Source: Mucilaginibacter sp. (GTDB taxonomy: Bacteria; Bacteroidota; Bacteroidia; Sphingobacteriales; Sphingobacteriaceae). Taken from it: DNA of 64,000 bases. A program made the position numbers and the translations under genes. Positions 52,100-60,866 of the stretch are shown here, piece by piece. The notes under the pieces were generated by a model that saw only the letters and a program-made list of their open reading frames with translations, had not been told where the DNA came from and searched no databases. The stretch is from the NCBI GenBank assembly GCA_028288025.1, contig JAQBOM010000028.1:28917-92916 (forward strand), in the 5' to 3' direction. Every line of letters starts with the position of its first letter. Position 1 is the stretch's first letter.

Positions 52100-53275
52100 A
52101 TGCAAGTTTTCCACACCGAAAGTAAAATCATCATCACCTGTAATAAAAGGCTCTCGCCGTACCTGCAAACAGAGGTCGAAGCGTTAGGCTTTAAACCGAC
52201 ACGGGTTTTCCAAACCGGCGTTGAGTTGCTTGGCACTGTCACCGATTGCATCGCGCTAAACCTTAATTTGCGCTGTGCCAGCCAGGTATTGTACTTATTA
52301 AAAAGCTTTACCGCGGCCGATCCGCAGCAGCTTTATGATAACCTTGTTGAAATTGAGTGGGAAAAACTCATCGACTTTTCAGGCTATTTCTCCGTTTCCT
52401 CAAATGTTAACAACGAGCATATCCGCACCCCGCTTTTTGCCAATGTGAAAGTGAAGGACGCGATTGCCGACCGTATAAAAGGCCAGAAAGGCATCCGGCC
52501 AAACTCCGGCGCCGAGGTCAATAAAACGCTGGTACATTTATACTGGCAGGACACCGAAGCAGATATATTCTTAGATACTTCAGGCGAAACCCTGGCCAAG
52601 CACAGCTACCGCAAAATTCCCGGTAAGGCACCTATGCTTGAGGCGTTGGCCGCCAGTACTATTATGGCCACTAAGTGGGATAAAAACAGCACATTTATTA
52701 ATCCCATGTGCGGATCGGGCACGCTGGCTATTGAGGCGGCATTACTAGCTACCGACAAGTGCCCCGGGCTGTTCCGGATGAACTATGCTTTTATGCATAT
52801 CATCGGTTATGATGAAACGGTTTTCTTTGCCGAGCGGAGGAAACTAAAAGATAAAGCCAAAAAGGAGATCAGCTTCCGGATCATCGCCACCGATATTTCA
52901 GAAGACGCCGTCGACATATCTCAAAAGAATGCCAAAACCGCCGGTGTCGATCATTTGATCGAATTCAGCGTTTGCGACTTTGCGGATACCCCGGTACCCG
53001 AAGAGCCCGGCATAGTGATGTTTAACCCCGAATACGGCGAGCGCCTGGGCACGCATACCAAACTGGAGGCCACTTATAAGCGCATCGGCGATTTTATGAA
53101 AAAAGATTGTCTGGGCTACCGGGGCTATGTTTTTACCGGCAACCCCGACCTTGCCAAAAAAATTGGCCTGGCGGCCGCCAGGAAAATTGAATTTTATAAC
53201 GGCAAGCTCGACTGCCGCCTTTTAGAGTACGAATTATACACAGGCAGCAAACGCGAGCCCAAACCCGCAGAGTAA
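52100..53275 (+). CDS. THUMP-domain class I RNA methyltransferase (RlmL N-terminal-like)
   Basis: A 391-residue enzyme: a THUMP region over residues 1-160 for RNA binding, then a Rossmann methyltransferase (FINPMCGSGTLAIEAALLA, DISEDAVDISQKNAKTAG). Motif IV, normally NPPYGER in this family, reads NPEYGERLG here. The family methylates guanine N2 in 23S rRNA or tRNA. The Glu in motif IV is unusual and may alter the active site or be lineage-specific. ATG start. It is divergent from the DUF3127 gene (79-nt gap). Confidence 0.88.
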   Translation: MQVFHTESKIIITCNKRLSPYLQTEVEALGFKPTRVFQTGVELLGTVTDCIALNLNLRCASQVLYLLKSFTAADPQQLYDNLVEIEWEKLIDFSGYFSVSSNVNNEHIRTPLFANVKVKDAIADRIKGQKGIRPNSGAEVNKTLVHLYWQDTEADIFLDTSGETLAKHSYRKIPGKAPMLEALAASTIMATKWDKNSTFINPMCGSGTLAIEAALLATDKCPGLFRMNYAFMHIIGYDETVFFAERRKLKDKAKKEISFRIIATDISEDAVDISQKNAKTAGVDHLIEFSVCDFADTPVPEEPGIVMFNPEYGERLGTHTKLEATYKRIGDFMKKDCLGYRGYVFTGNPDLAKKIGLAAARKIEFYNGKLDCRLLEYELYTGSKREPKPAE

Positions 53276-53502
53276 TCGTTTGTGGTGTTCGCTTTATTGA
53301 AGAGACGAACACCCCGAACACCCCCGAACACCCCCGAACACTTGAACATTCCTGTATAATCAAAAATATTGGCAGGAAAATTGGTATTGTCTATTCGTAT
53401 CCAAAAAATCATTTAATTTTAGCCAGCCAATGTTGGTAGGTGTTTAGAACCCCCGAATAGTTCAACTTCGATATTTAGCATTAGGTGTTCGTTATTATAA
53501 TC
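53276..53502. repeat. Gap with a gaacaccccc tandem repeat and hairpin
   Basis: GGTGTTCG (53284-53291) pairs with CGAACACC (53306-53313). The word ccccgaacac then repeats in tandem three to four times through about 53345. Further on (53436-53490) ggtgtttagaacccccgaa and ggtgttcgtt bring inverse copies. It fills the space between the methyltransferase gene and the next small gene and contains no ORF. The GC-rich tandem word is unlike the flanking AT-rich DNA. Confidence 0.6.
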
Positions 53503-54000
53503 ATGAAAAAGACACTCTTATTCCTGGCAGCCCTAACACTCTCACTCCATTGCCTGGCGCAGGAACAATTATCCTTTCCGTTCCAGGGGGGAAAAGATAT
53601 CATGACGCGTTTTTTTAAGGACAGCTTAACCGTTTCGCCGGAGATCATCCAAAAAAAAGCCTCCGGTTCGGTAATATTTAAATTTACTGCCGATCTGCAG
53701 GGCCGTATATCAAAGATCATTATTTATTATGCCGACGATCCCATTTTAGCCGGCCCGGCCATAGAGGCGCTAAAAAGGTCGAACCATAAATGGATCATTC
53801 CCGATCACGAAAAATTCCATGATTTTATTATCCCGTTCTCATTCAGCTTTAATATCCCCGTAGCCGAAACGCGAGGGCTACAGGCCGCCGTGTATGATTA
53901 TTACCGTAACCGAAAACCCGTGATAACTGAAAACCAGGTGCCGCTGGATATGGCTACCCTGTTGCCCACGGTGACGGTAAAATACAATATCACACGGTAG
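53503..54000 (+). CDS. Secreted protein with a TonB C-terminal-like domain
   Basis: A 165-residue exported protein (signal peptide KKTLLFLAALTLSLHCLA). The middle part (SGSVIFKFTADLQGRISKII, then AGPAIEALKRSNHKWIIPD) matches the TonB C-terminal pattern of beta-strand, helix and strand. There is no N-terminal TonB helix or proline spacer, so it cannot be a full TonB. Such periplasmic TonB-C proteins are frequent in Bacteroidota. The ATG at 53503 is preferred to an upstream start. The last 11 bases overlap the convergent DUF4386 gene. Confidence 0.7.
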   Translation: MKKTLLFLAALTLSLHCLAQEQLSFPFQGGKDIMTRFFKDSLTVSPEIIQKKASGSVIFKFTADLQGRISKIIIYYADDPILAGPAIEALKRSNHKWIIPDHEKFHDFIIPFSFSFNIPVAETRGLQAAVYDYYRNRKPVITENQVPLDMATLLPTVTVKYNITR

Positions 54001-54736
54001 TATAACCGGGATGGGCACCTATTCCCGCATTCCATTTTGCCATGTTCACACCTTTTACCAGCAGCCACAGGCAAAGTGACAATTCTGCTATAAATGGCGG
54101 GAGCAAAATGAAAGGGAACATCCGGTCGGCAAAGGCCGGGGCAATGATCACGGCAAAGCTGTTTACCAGGTAACATGCACCGGCAATCTGCATTAAAACA
54201 CCCAGAGCCCGCGGCAGATAACCCGATCTGAAAATTAAATAACCTAAAATCAGGCAGGTGAAGCCGAAAAATATAAGGCCCACGCCAAAACCGTAGCCGT
54301 GCAGATGGATAGCATTATAGCCAATGGCGTATAGCTGGTTTGGATCAAAGGCTTTTAAATTAGCCCCGCCCGCGATGGCAAACAATGCCGTCAAAAGGTT
54401 TAGTTTGTTGGCCACCAACACAGCTGTCTGGATCAAATTGAATAACAGGGCAAGCAAAGCAAGGTCTTTATTTACCGGCCTCAGCAAAATAAAAAATATC
54501 AGCATTAAAGGCACGTCACAAATATGCATCACAAGGTCGGTGGCAATGCTGACGCGCCATAGCAGCTCATGCGCAATAATGTTATTGGCGGTAACCGCCG
54601 GATTGCCCGGCACAACAAGCTTGCCCCGTACAAACAGTTCGGCAAACATACCCGCAGCTATGATAACCAGGTACAGTACCCCGCCAATTCTTGCATAAGT
54701 TTGCGGTGAGGTTTCAACGTGTTGATCTGCATTCAT
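53990..54736 (-). CDS. DUF4386 membrane protein
   Basis: A 248-residue membrane protein with about six helices, including GVLYLVIIAAGMFAELFV, CDVPLMLIFFILLR, GFGVGLIFFGFTCLILGYLI and MFPFILLPPFIAELSLCLWLL. The MNADQHVETSPQTYARIGGVLYL start is at the ATG at 54736; the frame extends 27 codons upstream without membrane sequence. DUF4386 proteins are of unknown function. The 3' end overlaps the TonB-C-like gene by 11 nt in convergent orientation. Confidence 0.8.
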   Translation of the reverse strand: MNADQHVETSPQTYARIGGVLYLVIIAAGMFAELFVRGKLVVPGNPAVTANNIIAHELLWRVSIATDLVMHICDVPLMLIFFILLRPVNKDLALLALLFNLIQTAVLVANKLNLLTALFAIAGGANLKAFDPNQLYAIGYNAIHLHGYGFGVGLIFFGFTCLILGYLIFRSGYLPRALGVLMQIAGACYLVNSFAVIIAPAFADRMFPFILLPPFIAELSLCLWLLVKGVNMAKWNAGIGAHPGYTTV

Positions 54737-54905
54737 CGTCTTGATTTTACCTGGATTGTTTGATGACCGGACCAGGCGATTGTTACAAAACGGTACTGCT
54801 CCTACCCTTAATGCCATTCCCCGCCATTGTTAAAGCTCCGGGGTTCATGCCCATTTTATTAAATTAACTTGATTCCGCATTCTGAAATCTAAAATCCGCA
54901 TCAAG

Positions 54906-55451
54906 TCACATTCCTTTCCTGGGCATCCAGGCCTGGCTTTTTATCAGCCATTTGCCGTTTGTTAAGCGCAATACGAATGTAAAAGCGCCCTCTGCTTCAA
55001 ACTGTGTCTTTCCGGACAACATGCCCTTGTAGGTAACAGGCACCACCACATAAATATTGTCATTCGATTGCTGAAAGACATTTACGCTCTCGATCGATCC
55101 TTTTAGCTTTGTTAAACGGTTATCTTTACAGGTACGCTCAACAGCATTTACCCATTGTATGCCGGCGGTCGGTCCGTTCCACGAGTATGGGGGTTCGTCA
55201 TCGGAAATTACGGCATTCGGTGTGTACAAATTGGCGACAGCATCGATATTGAAATTGTTAAGTGAATAAATGGCAGCAGTAATAACAGCCATCACGTCCG
55301 CAGGGGGCGTGGTATCTGTCAAAAATTTGACACGGCTTTCAATCTCAGGCCGCCAATGGGTTACACCCGAGTTTGGTTTTGCACCCGCCCTTTGCATCCC
55401 CATGTTTGACGCAAACAGGAAAATTAACGAAATAAGCAGAAGGTTCTTCAT
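54906..55451 (-). CDS. Secreted SnoaL/NTF2-like (SgcJ/EcaC-type) protein
   Basis: A 181-residue exported protein: signal-like LLISLIFLFASNMGMQRAGA, then a cone-shaped NTF2-like domain (ADVMAVITAAIYSLNNFNID, AVANLYTPNAVISDDEPP, GAFTFVLRLTNGKWLIKSQ). NTF2-like proteins bind small molecules or catalyse isomerisation or hydrolysis; this set is often called SgcJ/EcaC oxidoreductase-like, a label without biochemical proof here. ATG start; monocistronic by layout. Confidence 0.72.
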   Translation of the reverse strand: MKNLLLISLIFLFASNMGMQRAGAKPNSGVTHWRPEIESRVKFLTDTTPPADVMAVITAAIYSLNNFNIDAVANLYTPNAVISDDEPPYSWNGPTAGIQWVNAVERTCKDNRLTKLKGSIESVNVFQQSNDNIYVVVPVTYKGMLSGKTQFEAEGAFTFVLRLTNGKWLIKSQAWMPRKGM

Positions 55452-55600
55452 ATTATTTTAAATGCAGGGTAAAGCCCGCTCACAATTCAAAGTTAAATTA
55501 TATAAATACTTTGATAATACGGCATTAAAAAATAATTATCGGATCGGGATATTTTTCTCCGAATATAAAAATTAAATGAGTTGCTTCTTAATACAATGCC

Positions 55601-56065
55601 CTAATTGGAAAAACTCAACAGATCGATGGTAAACACCAAAACGGCATTGGCTGGAATCCCGGCACCCGGAGAACTATTTCCGTACCCTGAAGCCGATGGG
55701 ATCAAAAGCAATATCCTTCCGCCACTATTTATATGGGGAATGCCTATTTGCCAGCCTTTGATAAGGCCGGTAAGCGGAGACGAGAGGTTAGCAGTGGGAG
55801 CAAAAACCGACCCGTCTAATAACTTCCCGGTATAATTTACATTCACCGTTGAAGTGATCGATGGATACGCTCCCGTACCGGCATTGATCACCTGGTAATA
55901 AACTCCTGATGGATCTTTTGTCGCAGTGATATTGTCGGCCGAAATATAGGCCTTTATCAATGCATCATCGGCTGCGGCCTGTTTCGCGGCATCAAACGAG
56001 GCGGTTTTTTTACAGGACGAAATCCCGGCAATTATTAAACAAACGAGTAAAAAGTATTTCTTCAT
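55601..56065 (-). CDS. FKBP-type peptidyl-prolyl isomerase, lipoprotein
   Basis: A 154-residue lipoprotein: signal peptide ending LIIAGISSCKKTA, with the lipobox Cys near residue 18. The FKBP domain follows at about residues 55-150: VNVNYTGKLLDGSVFAPT, GLIKGWQIGIPHINSGGR, LLIPSASGYGNSSPG and AGIPANAVLVFTIDLLSF. It should help fold outer-envelope proteins. A second prolyl isomerase lipoprotein lies at 33880. ATG start. Confidence 0.9.
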   Translation of the reverse strand: MKKYFLLVCLIIAGISSCKKTASFDAAKQAAADDALIKAYISADNITATKDPSGVYYQVINAGTGAYPSITSTVNVNYTGKLLDGSVFAPTANLSSPLTGLIKGWQIGIPHINSGGRILLLIPSASGYGNSSPGAGIPANAVLVFTIDLLSFSN

Positions 56066-56237
56066 ATTTAATTCTTTACGACCATAAACTTATTTTAATG
56101 GCAAAAATTATGGGTTGACCCTGATTTTTGTACAACGATAAGGCTTATTAAGCGTTGCCGCAATTTTGCCGGTACTTTTCGTCAAAATAAAAAACCTTCC
56201 GCGCATACCAATTGCGGCAGGTTTATAACTTTGCAGT

Positions 56238-56573
56238 ATGGAAACCATTACCTGGAATGATTTTGAAAAAGTAGAATTAAGGGCGGGGACCATTCTTGAA
56301 GTAATGGATTTTCCGCAAGCCCGCAAGCCTGCATATAAGGTGAAGGTTGATTTTGGCCCGCTGGGTATTAAATGGACAAGTGCGCAGATCACTAAACATT
56401 ATACAAAAGAACAGCTGTCAGGAAGGCAAATTATTGGGATGGTTAATTTCCCGGTAAAGCAGATCGCAAATTTCATGTCGGAGTTTTTGCTTACCGGTTT
56501 TGCGGATGAAAACGGGGATATTGTTTTAGCAGCCATTGAAAAACCGGTGCCAAATGGCAGTAAACTGATATAA
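56238..56573 (+). CDS. csaA: CsaA-like tRNA-binding-domain protein
   Basis: A 111-residue protein that is only an EMAP/tRNA-binding OB domain: [40 protein letters not shown], then [20 protein letters not shown]. CsaA in Bacillus has chaperone and export-related activity and binds tRNA; the role here is inferred from family. Its TAA stop overlaps the ATG of the deaminase gene by one base (TAATG), so the two are translationally coupled, a link to tRNA modification. ATG start. Confidence 0.9.
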   Translation: METITWNDFEKVELRAGTILEVMDFPQARKPAYKVKVDFGPLGIKWTSAQITKHYTKEQLSGRQIIGMVNFPVKQIANFMSEFLLTGFADENGDIVLAAIEKPVPNGSKLI

Positions 56574-57049
56574 TGCGATATATAAATTTTGGAGATGAGC
56601 CGGGCATTTCGCCGGATGAGTTTTTTATGAACGAGGCGATCCGCGAAGCTAAATTAGCTTTAGCGGAGGACGAGATACCCATTGGCGCTATAGTGGTTTG
56701 CAAGGGGCAGATCATTGGTCGCGGGCATAACCTTACGGAGCGATTGAGTGATGTTTCGGCACATGCCGAGATGCAGGCGCTTACTGCCGCCGCCAATTTT
56801 ATAGGCGGTAAATATTTGCAGGACTGTACGCTATATGTGACGCTTGAGCCTTGTGTGATGTGCGCAGGTGCGTCGTATTGGTTCCAGCTGAGCAGGATAG
56901 TTTTTGGCGCTTATGACACAAAACTCGGGTTTGGCCGGCTGAATCAAAAAATTACGCATCCCAAAACTGTTATTACGGGGGGCATACATGAAAATGAATG
57001 TGCCGAGCTGGTGCGGGGATTTTTCAGAAGCAAGAGAGGTAAGGTTTAG
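56573..57049 (+). CDS. tadA: TadA-type tRNA adenosine deaminase / nucleoside deaminase
   Basis: A 158-residue zinc deaminase. Active-site motifs are VSAHAEMQALTAAANF (zinc His and catalytic Glu) and TLEPCVMCAGASY (two zinc Cys). The TadA-type GAYDTKLGFG follows. TadA converts A34 to inosine in tRNA-Arg(ACG), which decodes CGN. The C-terminal FFRSKRGKV is typical of TadA. The ATG overlaps the csaA-like stop. A guanine-deaminase-type nucleoside enzyme is the alternative reading, but the motifs favour TadA. Confidence 0.9.
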   Translation: MRYINFGDEPGISPDEFFMNEAIREAKLALAEDEIPIGAIVVCKGQIIGRGHNLTERLSDVSAHAEMQALTAAANFIGGKYLQDCTLYVTLEPCVMCAGASYWFQLSRIVFGAYDTKLGFGRLNQKITHPKTVITGGIHENECAELVRGFFRSKRGKV

Positions 57050-57055
57050 TCCATA

Positions 57056-57144
57056 GTCGATAGTCCATGGACCATAGTTCGCTTTAATTTCATTCGAAAA
57101 TATGTTCCTTAAGTGAAAATAGCTATGGACCATGGACTATCGAC
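57056..57144. repeat. Long word-repeat inverted element upstream of sod
   Basis: A 22-nt arm at 57056-57077 (gtcgatagtccatggacc and onward) pairs with 57123-57144 with a single mismatch. Extra ccatag / ctatgg words on both sides extend it. The loop of 45 nt is AT-rich. It lies after the tadA stop (57049) and before the sod promoter, so it most likely ends the csaA-tadA transcript. Confidence 0.7.
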
Positions 57145-57208
57145 CATGGTCTATGGGCTTGCAACGAAAACTTGACATTCAATTAGAACAAAATCTATAT
57201 TCATCACT

Positions 57209-57216
57209 TATCTTTG
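57209..57216 (+). promoter_or_regulatory. Probable -7 box for sod
   Basis: TATCTTTG matches TAnnTTTG and lies 32 nt before the sod ATG. No TTG is present at the ideal distance upstream. Partial support. Confidence 0.45.
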
Positions 57217-57247
57217 TTTTTTTTATTAAACTTTAAAACTTAATATT

Positions 57248-57856
57248 ATGGCATTCACACTACCGGCGTTACCTTACGCTACTGACGCACTGGAACCGCA
57301 CATCGATAAAATGACCATGGAAATTCACCATGGCAAACACCACCAGGCTTACGTTACCAACTTAAACAAGGCGCTCGAAGGAAAGCCCGAAGCAAATAAC
57401 AGCATTGACGATATCATTAAAAATATCTCAAAATACCCAATGGCTGTTCGTAATAATGGCGGCGGCCACTACAATCACAGCTTGTTCTGGACATTGCTTT
57501 CGCCAAGCGGCGGCGGCGAACCGTCAGGCGCGTTGGCCAATGCAATAAACAGCACCTTTGGCTCATTTGCCGATTTTAAAACCAAAGTTAACGAAGCCGG
57601 CGCTACCCGTTTCGGTTCGGGCTGGGCATGGCTTATTGTTACGCCTGATAAAAAATTAGCTATATGTTCAACGCCAAACCAGGACAGCCCGTTAATGGAC
57701 GTTGCCGAAGTTAAAGGCACGCCTGTTTTGGGTATCGATGTTTGGGAGCACGCTTATTATTTAAAATACCAAAACCGTCGCCCTGACTATTTAGCTGCTG
57801 TTTGGAACGTGATTAACTGGAATCATGTTGCTGAATTATATAGCAAAGCAATATAA
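57248..57856 (+). CDS. sodA: Superoxide dismutase, Mn-type
   Basis: Converts superoxide to peroxide and oxygen. The 202-residue protein has all four metal ligands: His in [13 protein letters not shown], His in [10 protein letters not shown], and Asp and His in [30 protein letters not shown] carries the Gln (NQDSPL) that is typical of the Mn enzyme, as in E. coli SodA. No signal peptide. ATG start, with its own -7 box. Together with katA and oxyR, the window thus holds three oxidative-stress genes. Confidence 0.95.
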   Translation: MAFTLPALPYATDALEPHIDKMTMEIHHGKHHQAYVTNLNKALEGKPEANNSIDDIIKNISKYPMAVRNNGGGHYNHSLFWTLLSPSGGGEPSGALANAINSTFGSFADFKTKVNEAGATRFGSGWAWLIVTPDKKLAICSTPNQDSPLMDVAEVKGTPVLGIDVWEHAYYLKYQNRRPDYLAAVWNVINWNHVAELYSKAI

Positions 57857-57906
57857 CCCTGCACTATCCCAACCCTCCCCTTATGGGGAGGGTTATAAAA
57901 ATTCCT

Positions 57907-58902
57907 ATGAAAGCCATTGTACTTGAAGCGGCTGATAAACCCCTGGTATTAAAAGGAGTTGAAAAACCCGCGTTAAAACCGGGCGAGGTATTGGTTAAGA
58001 TAAAAGCCGCCGCCTTAAACCGCCGCGATTACTGGATAACTATAGGCAAATATGCCGGCATTAAATACCCATCGATTTTAGGTTCCGACGGGGCCGGCAT
58101 TGTGGCCGAGGCCGGCAGCGATGCTGAAAAAGAATGGGTGGGCCGCGAAGTGATCATCAATCCCAGCCACAACTGGGGCGACCATCCGGAATTTCAATCA
58201 AAAGATTTTAAAATTTTAGGCCTGCCGGAGGATGGAACTTTTGCGGAATATGTTAAAGTTAAGGCGGAATATTTACATCCCAAACCGGCGCATCTTACCT
58301 GGGAGCAGGCCGCAGCGTTGCCATTGGCCGGATTAACCGCCTATCGCGCTTTATTTACCAAAGGAAGGGTCGCGAAAAAAGATAAAATTTTGATAACCGG
58401 CGTCGGCAGCGGTACAGGAGGTTTGGCATTGCAATTAGCTCATGCTGCCGGGTGCCAGGTATTCGTAACATCAGGTGCAGGTGAGAAAATTGAACGGGCC
58501 AAACAGTTGGGGGCTGTTGCCGGAGTTTGCTATAAAGCGCAGGATTGGGCCGAACAGCTACAGCACCTCTCCGGCGGTTTTGATGTTGTTATCGACAGTG
58601 CTTTGGGCGAAGGGTTTGGTAAACTACCCGATATTTGTAACCCCGGGGCGCGCATCGTGATCTTTGGCGGAACAGCCGGCGATATACCGGCGTTAAATGG
58701 CCGGAAAATATTCTGGAAACAACTGCAGATTTTAGGTACCACAATGGGCACATCCGACGAATTTGCCGCCATGATAAGGTTTGTAAGCGAGCACCGGGTA
58801 ACTCCGGTTATAGACGAAATATTTCCATTGGCTGATGCGCAGCAGGCCGTAAATAAAATGGCCGGCTCGTCCCAATTTGGTAAAATTGTGCTCCAGGCAT
58901 AA
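57907..58902 (+). CDS. Quinone oxidoreductase-like medium-chain dehydrogenase
   Basis: A 331-residue MDR enzyme: MKAIVLEAADKPLVLKG, an N-terminal GroES-like domain, and a Rossmann NADPH site (KILITGVGSGTGGLALQLAH). The zinc ligands of alcohol dehydrogenases are not obvious, placing it near the quinone oxidoreductase (QOR) branch. The substrate is not known. The ATG at 57907 is chosen over an earlier in-frame start. It is followed 1 nt after its stop by the PaaE-like reductase gene, so the two are co-translated. Confidence 0.85.
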   Translation: MKAIVLEAADKPLVLKGVEKPALKPGEVLVKIKAAALNRRDYWITIGKYAGIKYPSILGSDGAGIVAEAGSDAEKEWVGREVIINPSHNWGDHPEFQSKDFKILGLPEDGTFAEYVKVKAEYLHPKPAHLTWEQAAALPLAGLTAYRALFTKGRVAKKDKILITGVGSGTGGLALQLAHAAGCQVFVTSGAGEKIERAKQLGAVAGVCYKAQDWAEQLQHLSGGFDVVIDSALGEGFGKLPDICNPGARIVIFGGTAGDIPALNGRKIFWKQLQILGTTMGTSDEFAAMIRFVSEHRVTPVIDEIFPLADAQQAVNKMAGSSQFGKIVLQA

Positions 58903-58903
58903 T

Positions 58904-59920
58904 ATGCTTCAGTTAAAGGTTGAAGCGATAAAATGGGAACTGCCGGATACGGCAACGTTCTTCTTTAAAGATATATCCGGCAAACGGGTTCCCTACCTGG
59001 CGGGTCAATTTATTACGCTTGTACTTAATCATCACGGCGAGGAGATCCGGCGGTCCTATTCATTAAGTTCATCTCCCGATGAAGAGTTATTATCTATAAC
59101 CGTTAAGCGGATCGAAAACGGAGAAGTATCCAGGTTCCTGTTAACAAAAATAAAGCCGGGCGATGTTTTAAACGCGGTTGAACCGGCCGGCCGGTTTATG
59201 ATAACGAACTTCGAAACCCGGAAGGACATTTTCCTGTTTGCCGCAGGGAGCGGCATCGTCCCACTCTATTCGCAACTTAAATATATATTGAACCGGCCAG
59301 GAGAAAGCCGGCTCATACTTATTTACAGCAATCAGCACGAAGACTCCGTTTTATTTCGGGACGAACTCGAATCATTGCAATTAAAAAACCCGGATCGTTT
59401 TAGTATTATTCACCTGTTAAGCAGCGAAGGAAGCCGGCTTAATAACCTGGTGGCTGAACAACTGGTCCGTGAGCACATACAGTACAATTTGGCTGGCGCG
59501 GAATTTTATACATGCGGGCCATCCGTTTATATGCGGATGATAAGGTTGACACTGATCTATATGGGCATTGAACCGGGACAAGTGCGTAAGGAGAATTTTG
59601 TACTTGAAACCATTCCGGTAGCCGCCAGCTTAAAAACCTTTCCTCCAAAAAGGATCAGGATCCATTTTATTAACGAGACTTACGACCTGCTGGTTGGCGA
59701 AAACCAAAGCATCTTACAGGCTGCCTTGCAAAATAATATTCCGTTGCCATACAGCTGCCGTGTAGGCGATTGTTCCACCTGTGCCGCCTTATGCAAAAGC
59801 GGCCATGTTGAGATGGTAAAAAATGATGTGTTAACTGATGCTGATCTTGCGGCGGGCTGGGTACTCACCTGCACCGGGCATCCGTTGACAGACGATACCG
59901 TGATCGGATACAGCGAATAG
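58904..59920 (+). CDS. PaaE-like ferredoxin/FAD oxidoreductase
   Basis: A 338-residue electron-transfer protein. It has an FAD domain (RRSYSLSSSPDE, with RxYS), a NAD(P)H domain (FLFAAGSGIVPLYSQLKYIL) and a C-terminal plant-type [2Fe-2S] ferredoxin (PYSCRVGDCSTCAALCKSG, then a late VLTCTGHP: CX4CX2C...C). In PaaE this arrangement feeds electrons to the phenylacetyl-CoA epoxygenase, but no oxygenase subunits lie in the window. It is translated right after the MDR gene. ATG start at 58904. Confidence 0.88.
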   Translation: MLQLKVEAIKWELPDTATFFFKDISGKRVPYLAGQFITLVLNHHGEEIRRSYSLSSSPDEELLSITVKRIENGEVSRFLLTKIKPGDVLNAVEPAGRFMITNFETRKDIFLFAAGSGIVPLYSQLKYILNRPGESRLILIYSNQHEDSVLFRDELESLQLKNPDRFSIIHLLSSEGSRLNNLVAEQLVREHIQYNLAGAEFYTCGPSVYMRMIRLTLIYMGIEPGQVRKENFVLETIPVAASLKTFPPKRIRIHFINETYDLLVGENQSILQAALQNNIPLPYSCRVGDCSTCAALCKSGHVEMVKNDVLTDADLAAGWVLTCTGHPLTDDTVIGYSE

Positions 59921-59936
59921 CCGATGCGTCCGAAAT

Positions 59937-60752
59937 TTACTGCGCCACATACACCCGCACATAATCTACATACATAGTTGCCGGGAGCTTGCTTTCGTCA
60001 ACAGCCTGACCGGGGAGATCGCCTGCGACGGCCATGCTTAAAACAATAAAAAACGGAAGATGAAATGCCCCGGTGCTGTTGAAATTATTAGCTATGTCCT
60101 GCGTAAAGTATAACTTGTTGTCGAGAGACCATTTTATTGAATTGGTATCCCATTCAATGGCATACAGGTGGTATTCATCAGGCGTGGAAATTATGCTGGT
60201 GCCGTTGACGACCGCTTTATCAATAAGCCAATGGATATTGGCACGAATTGTATTTTCGGTATTGACGTGTTCCATGATATCAATTTCACCGCAAGCAGGC
60301 CACCCTACTGTGTTAAAATTGGCGCCCAGGCACCAGAACGCCGGCCATAAGCCCTGCGCAAGAGGCATTTTTATACGTGCTTCAACACGGCCATATGTGC
60401 CGTTAACTTTGCCCATCGAATTGATGAGTGCCGAAGTATATTTATAACCGGCGACCGCCTCTTTTTTTGCCGTTATAAGCAGGCTGCCATTGGTTACAAC
60501 TGCATTCGCGCTTTGATAGTACTCCTGCTCATTACGAGTGCTTGGGTTTCCTGTATTGATGTTCCAGAATGTCTGGTCGACCTCTATGCCGTTAAATTCA
60601 TCTGACCATACCAGCCTGTACGTAACCGGCGGTTCGGGTGTTGTGGGAATGATTGGTGATTTCGGTTTTTTGCAGGAACCTGTTGTAAATACAATCGCCA
60701 GCAATATAAATGCATACACTTTATACAAAATTATGTAGCGCTTGTTTATCAA
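59937..60752 (-). CDS. GH16 beta-glucanase, lipoprotein (first copy)
   Basis: A 271-residue glycoside hydrolase of family 16, probably laminarinase-type (beta-1,3-glucan). The lipobox is FTTGSCKKPK. The catalytic motif is GEIDIMEHV with two Glu (nucleophile and acid/base). TWSDEFNG-like VWSDEFNGIEVD and FLPFFIVLSMAVAGDLPG are family features. It is surface- or periplasm-anchored. It is the first of two GH16 genes and a GH5 gene on the same strand. GTG or ATG choice is not critical; the ATG at 60752 was used. Confidence 0.9.
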   Translation of the reverse strand: MINKRYIILYKVYAFILLAIVFTTGSCKKPKSPIIPTTPEPPVTYRLVWSDEFNGIEVDQTFWNINTGNPSTRNEQEYYQSANAVVTNGSLLITAKKEAVAGYKYTSALINSMGKVNGTYGRVEARIKMPLAQGLWPAFWCLGANFNTVGWPACGEIDIMEHVNTENTIRANIHWLIDKAVVNGTSIISTPDEYHLYAIEWDTNSIKWSLDNKLYFTQDIANNFNSTGAFHLPFFIVLSMAVAGDLPGQAVDESKLPATMYVDYVRVYVAQ

Positions 60753-60866
60753 AACGTTAGGTTTTATAAGTCATTTACGTATAGACCCGCCGAAAGGTTG
60801 CTTACATTTACCAGCTAACACCCAACTGCCAAATGTTAAAATATCCGCCCGGTTTACTAACTGGCC

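Noticed and set aside
52100..53275. DNA adenine methyltransferase from a restriction system, because of the N-P-x-Y motif
   Set aside because: The THUMP N-terminus and overall layout are those of an RNA methyltransferase, and no restriction gene is nearby.
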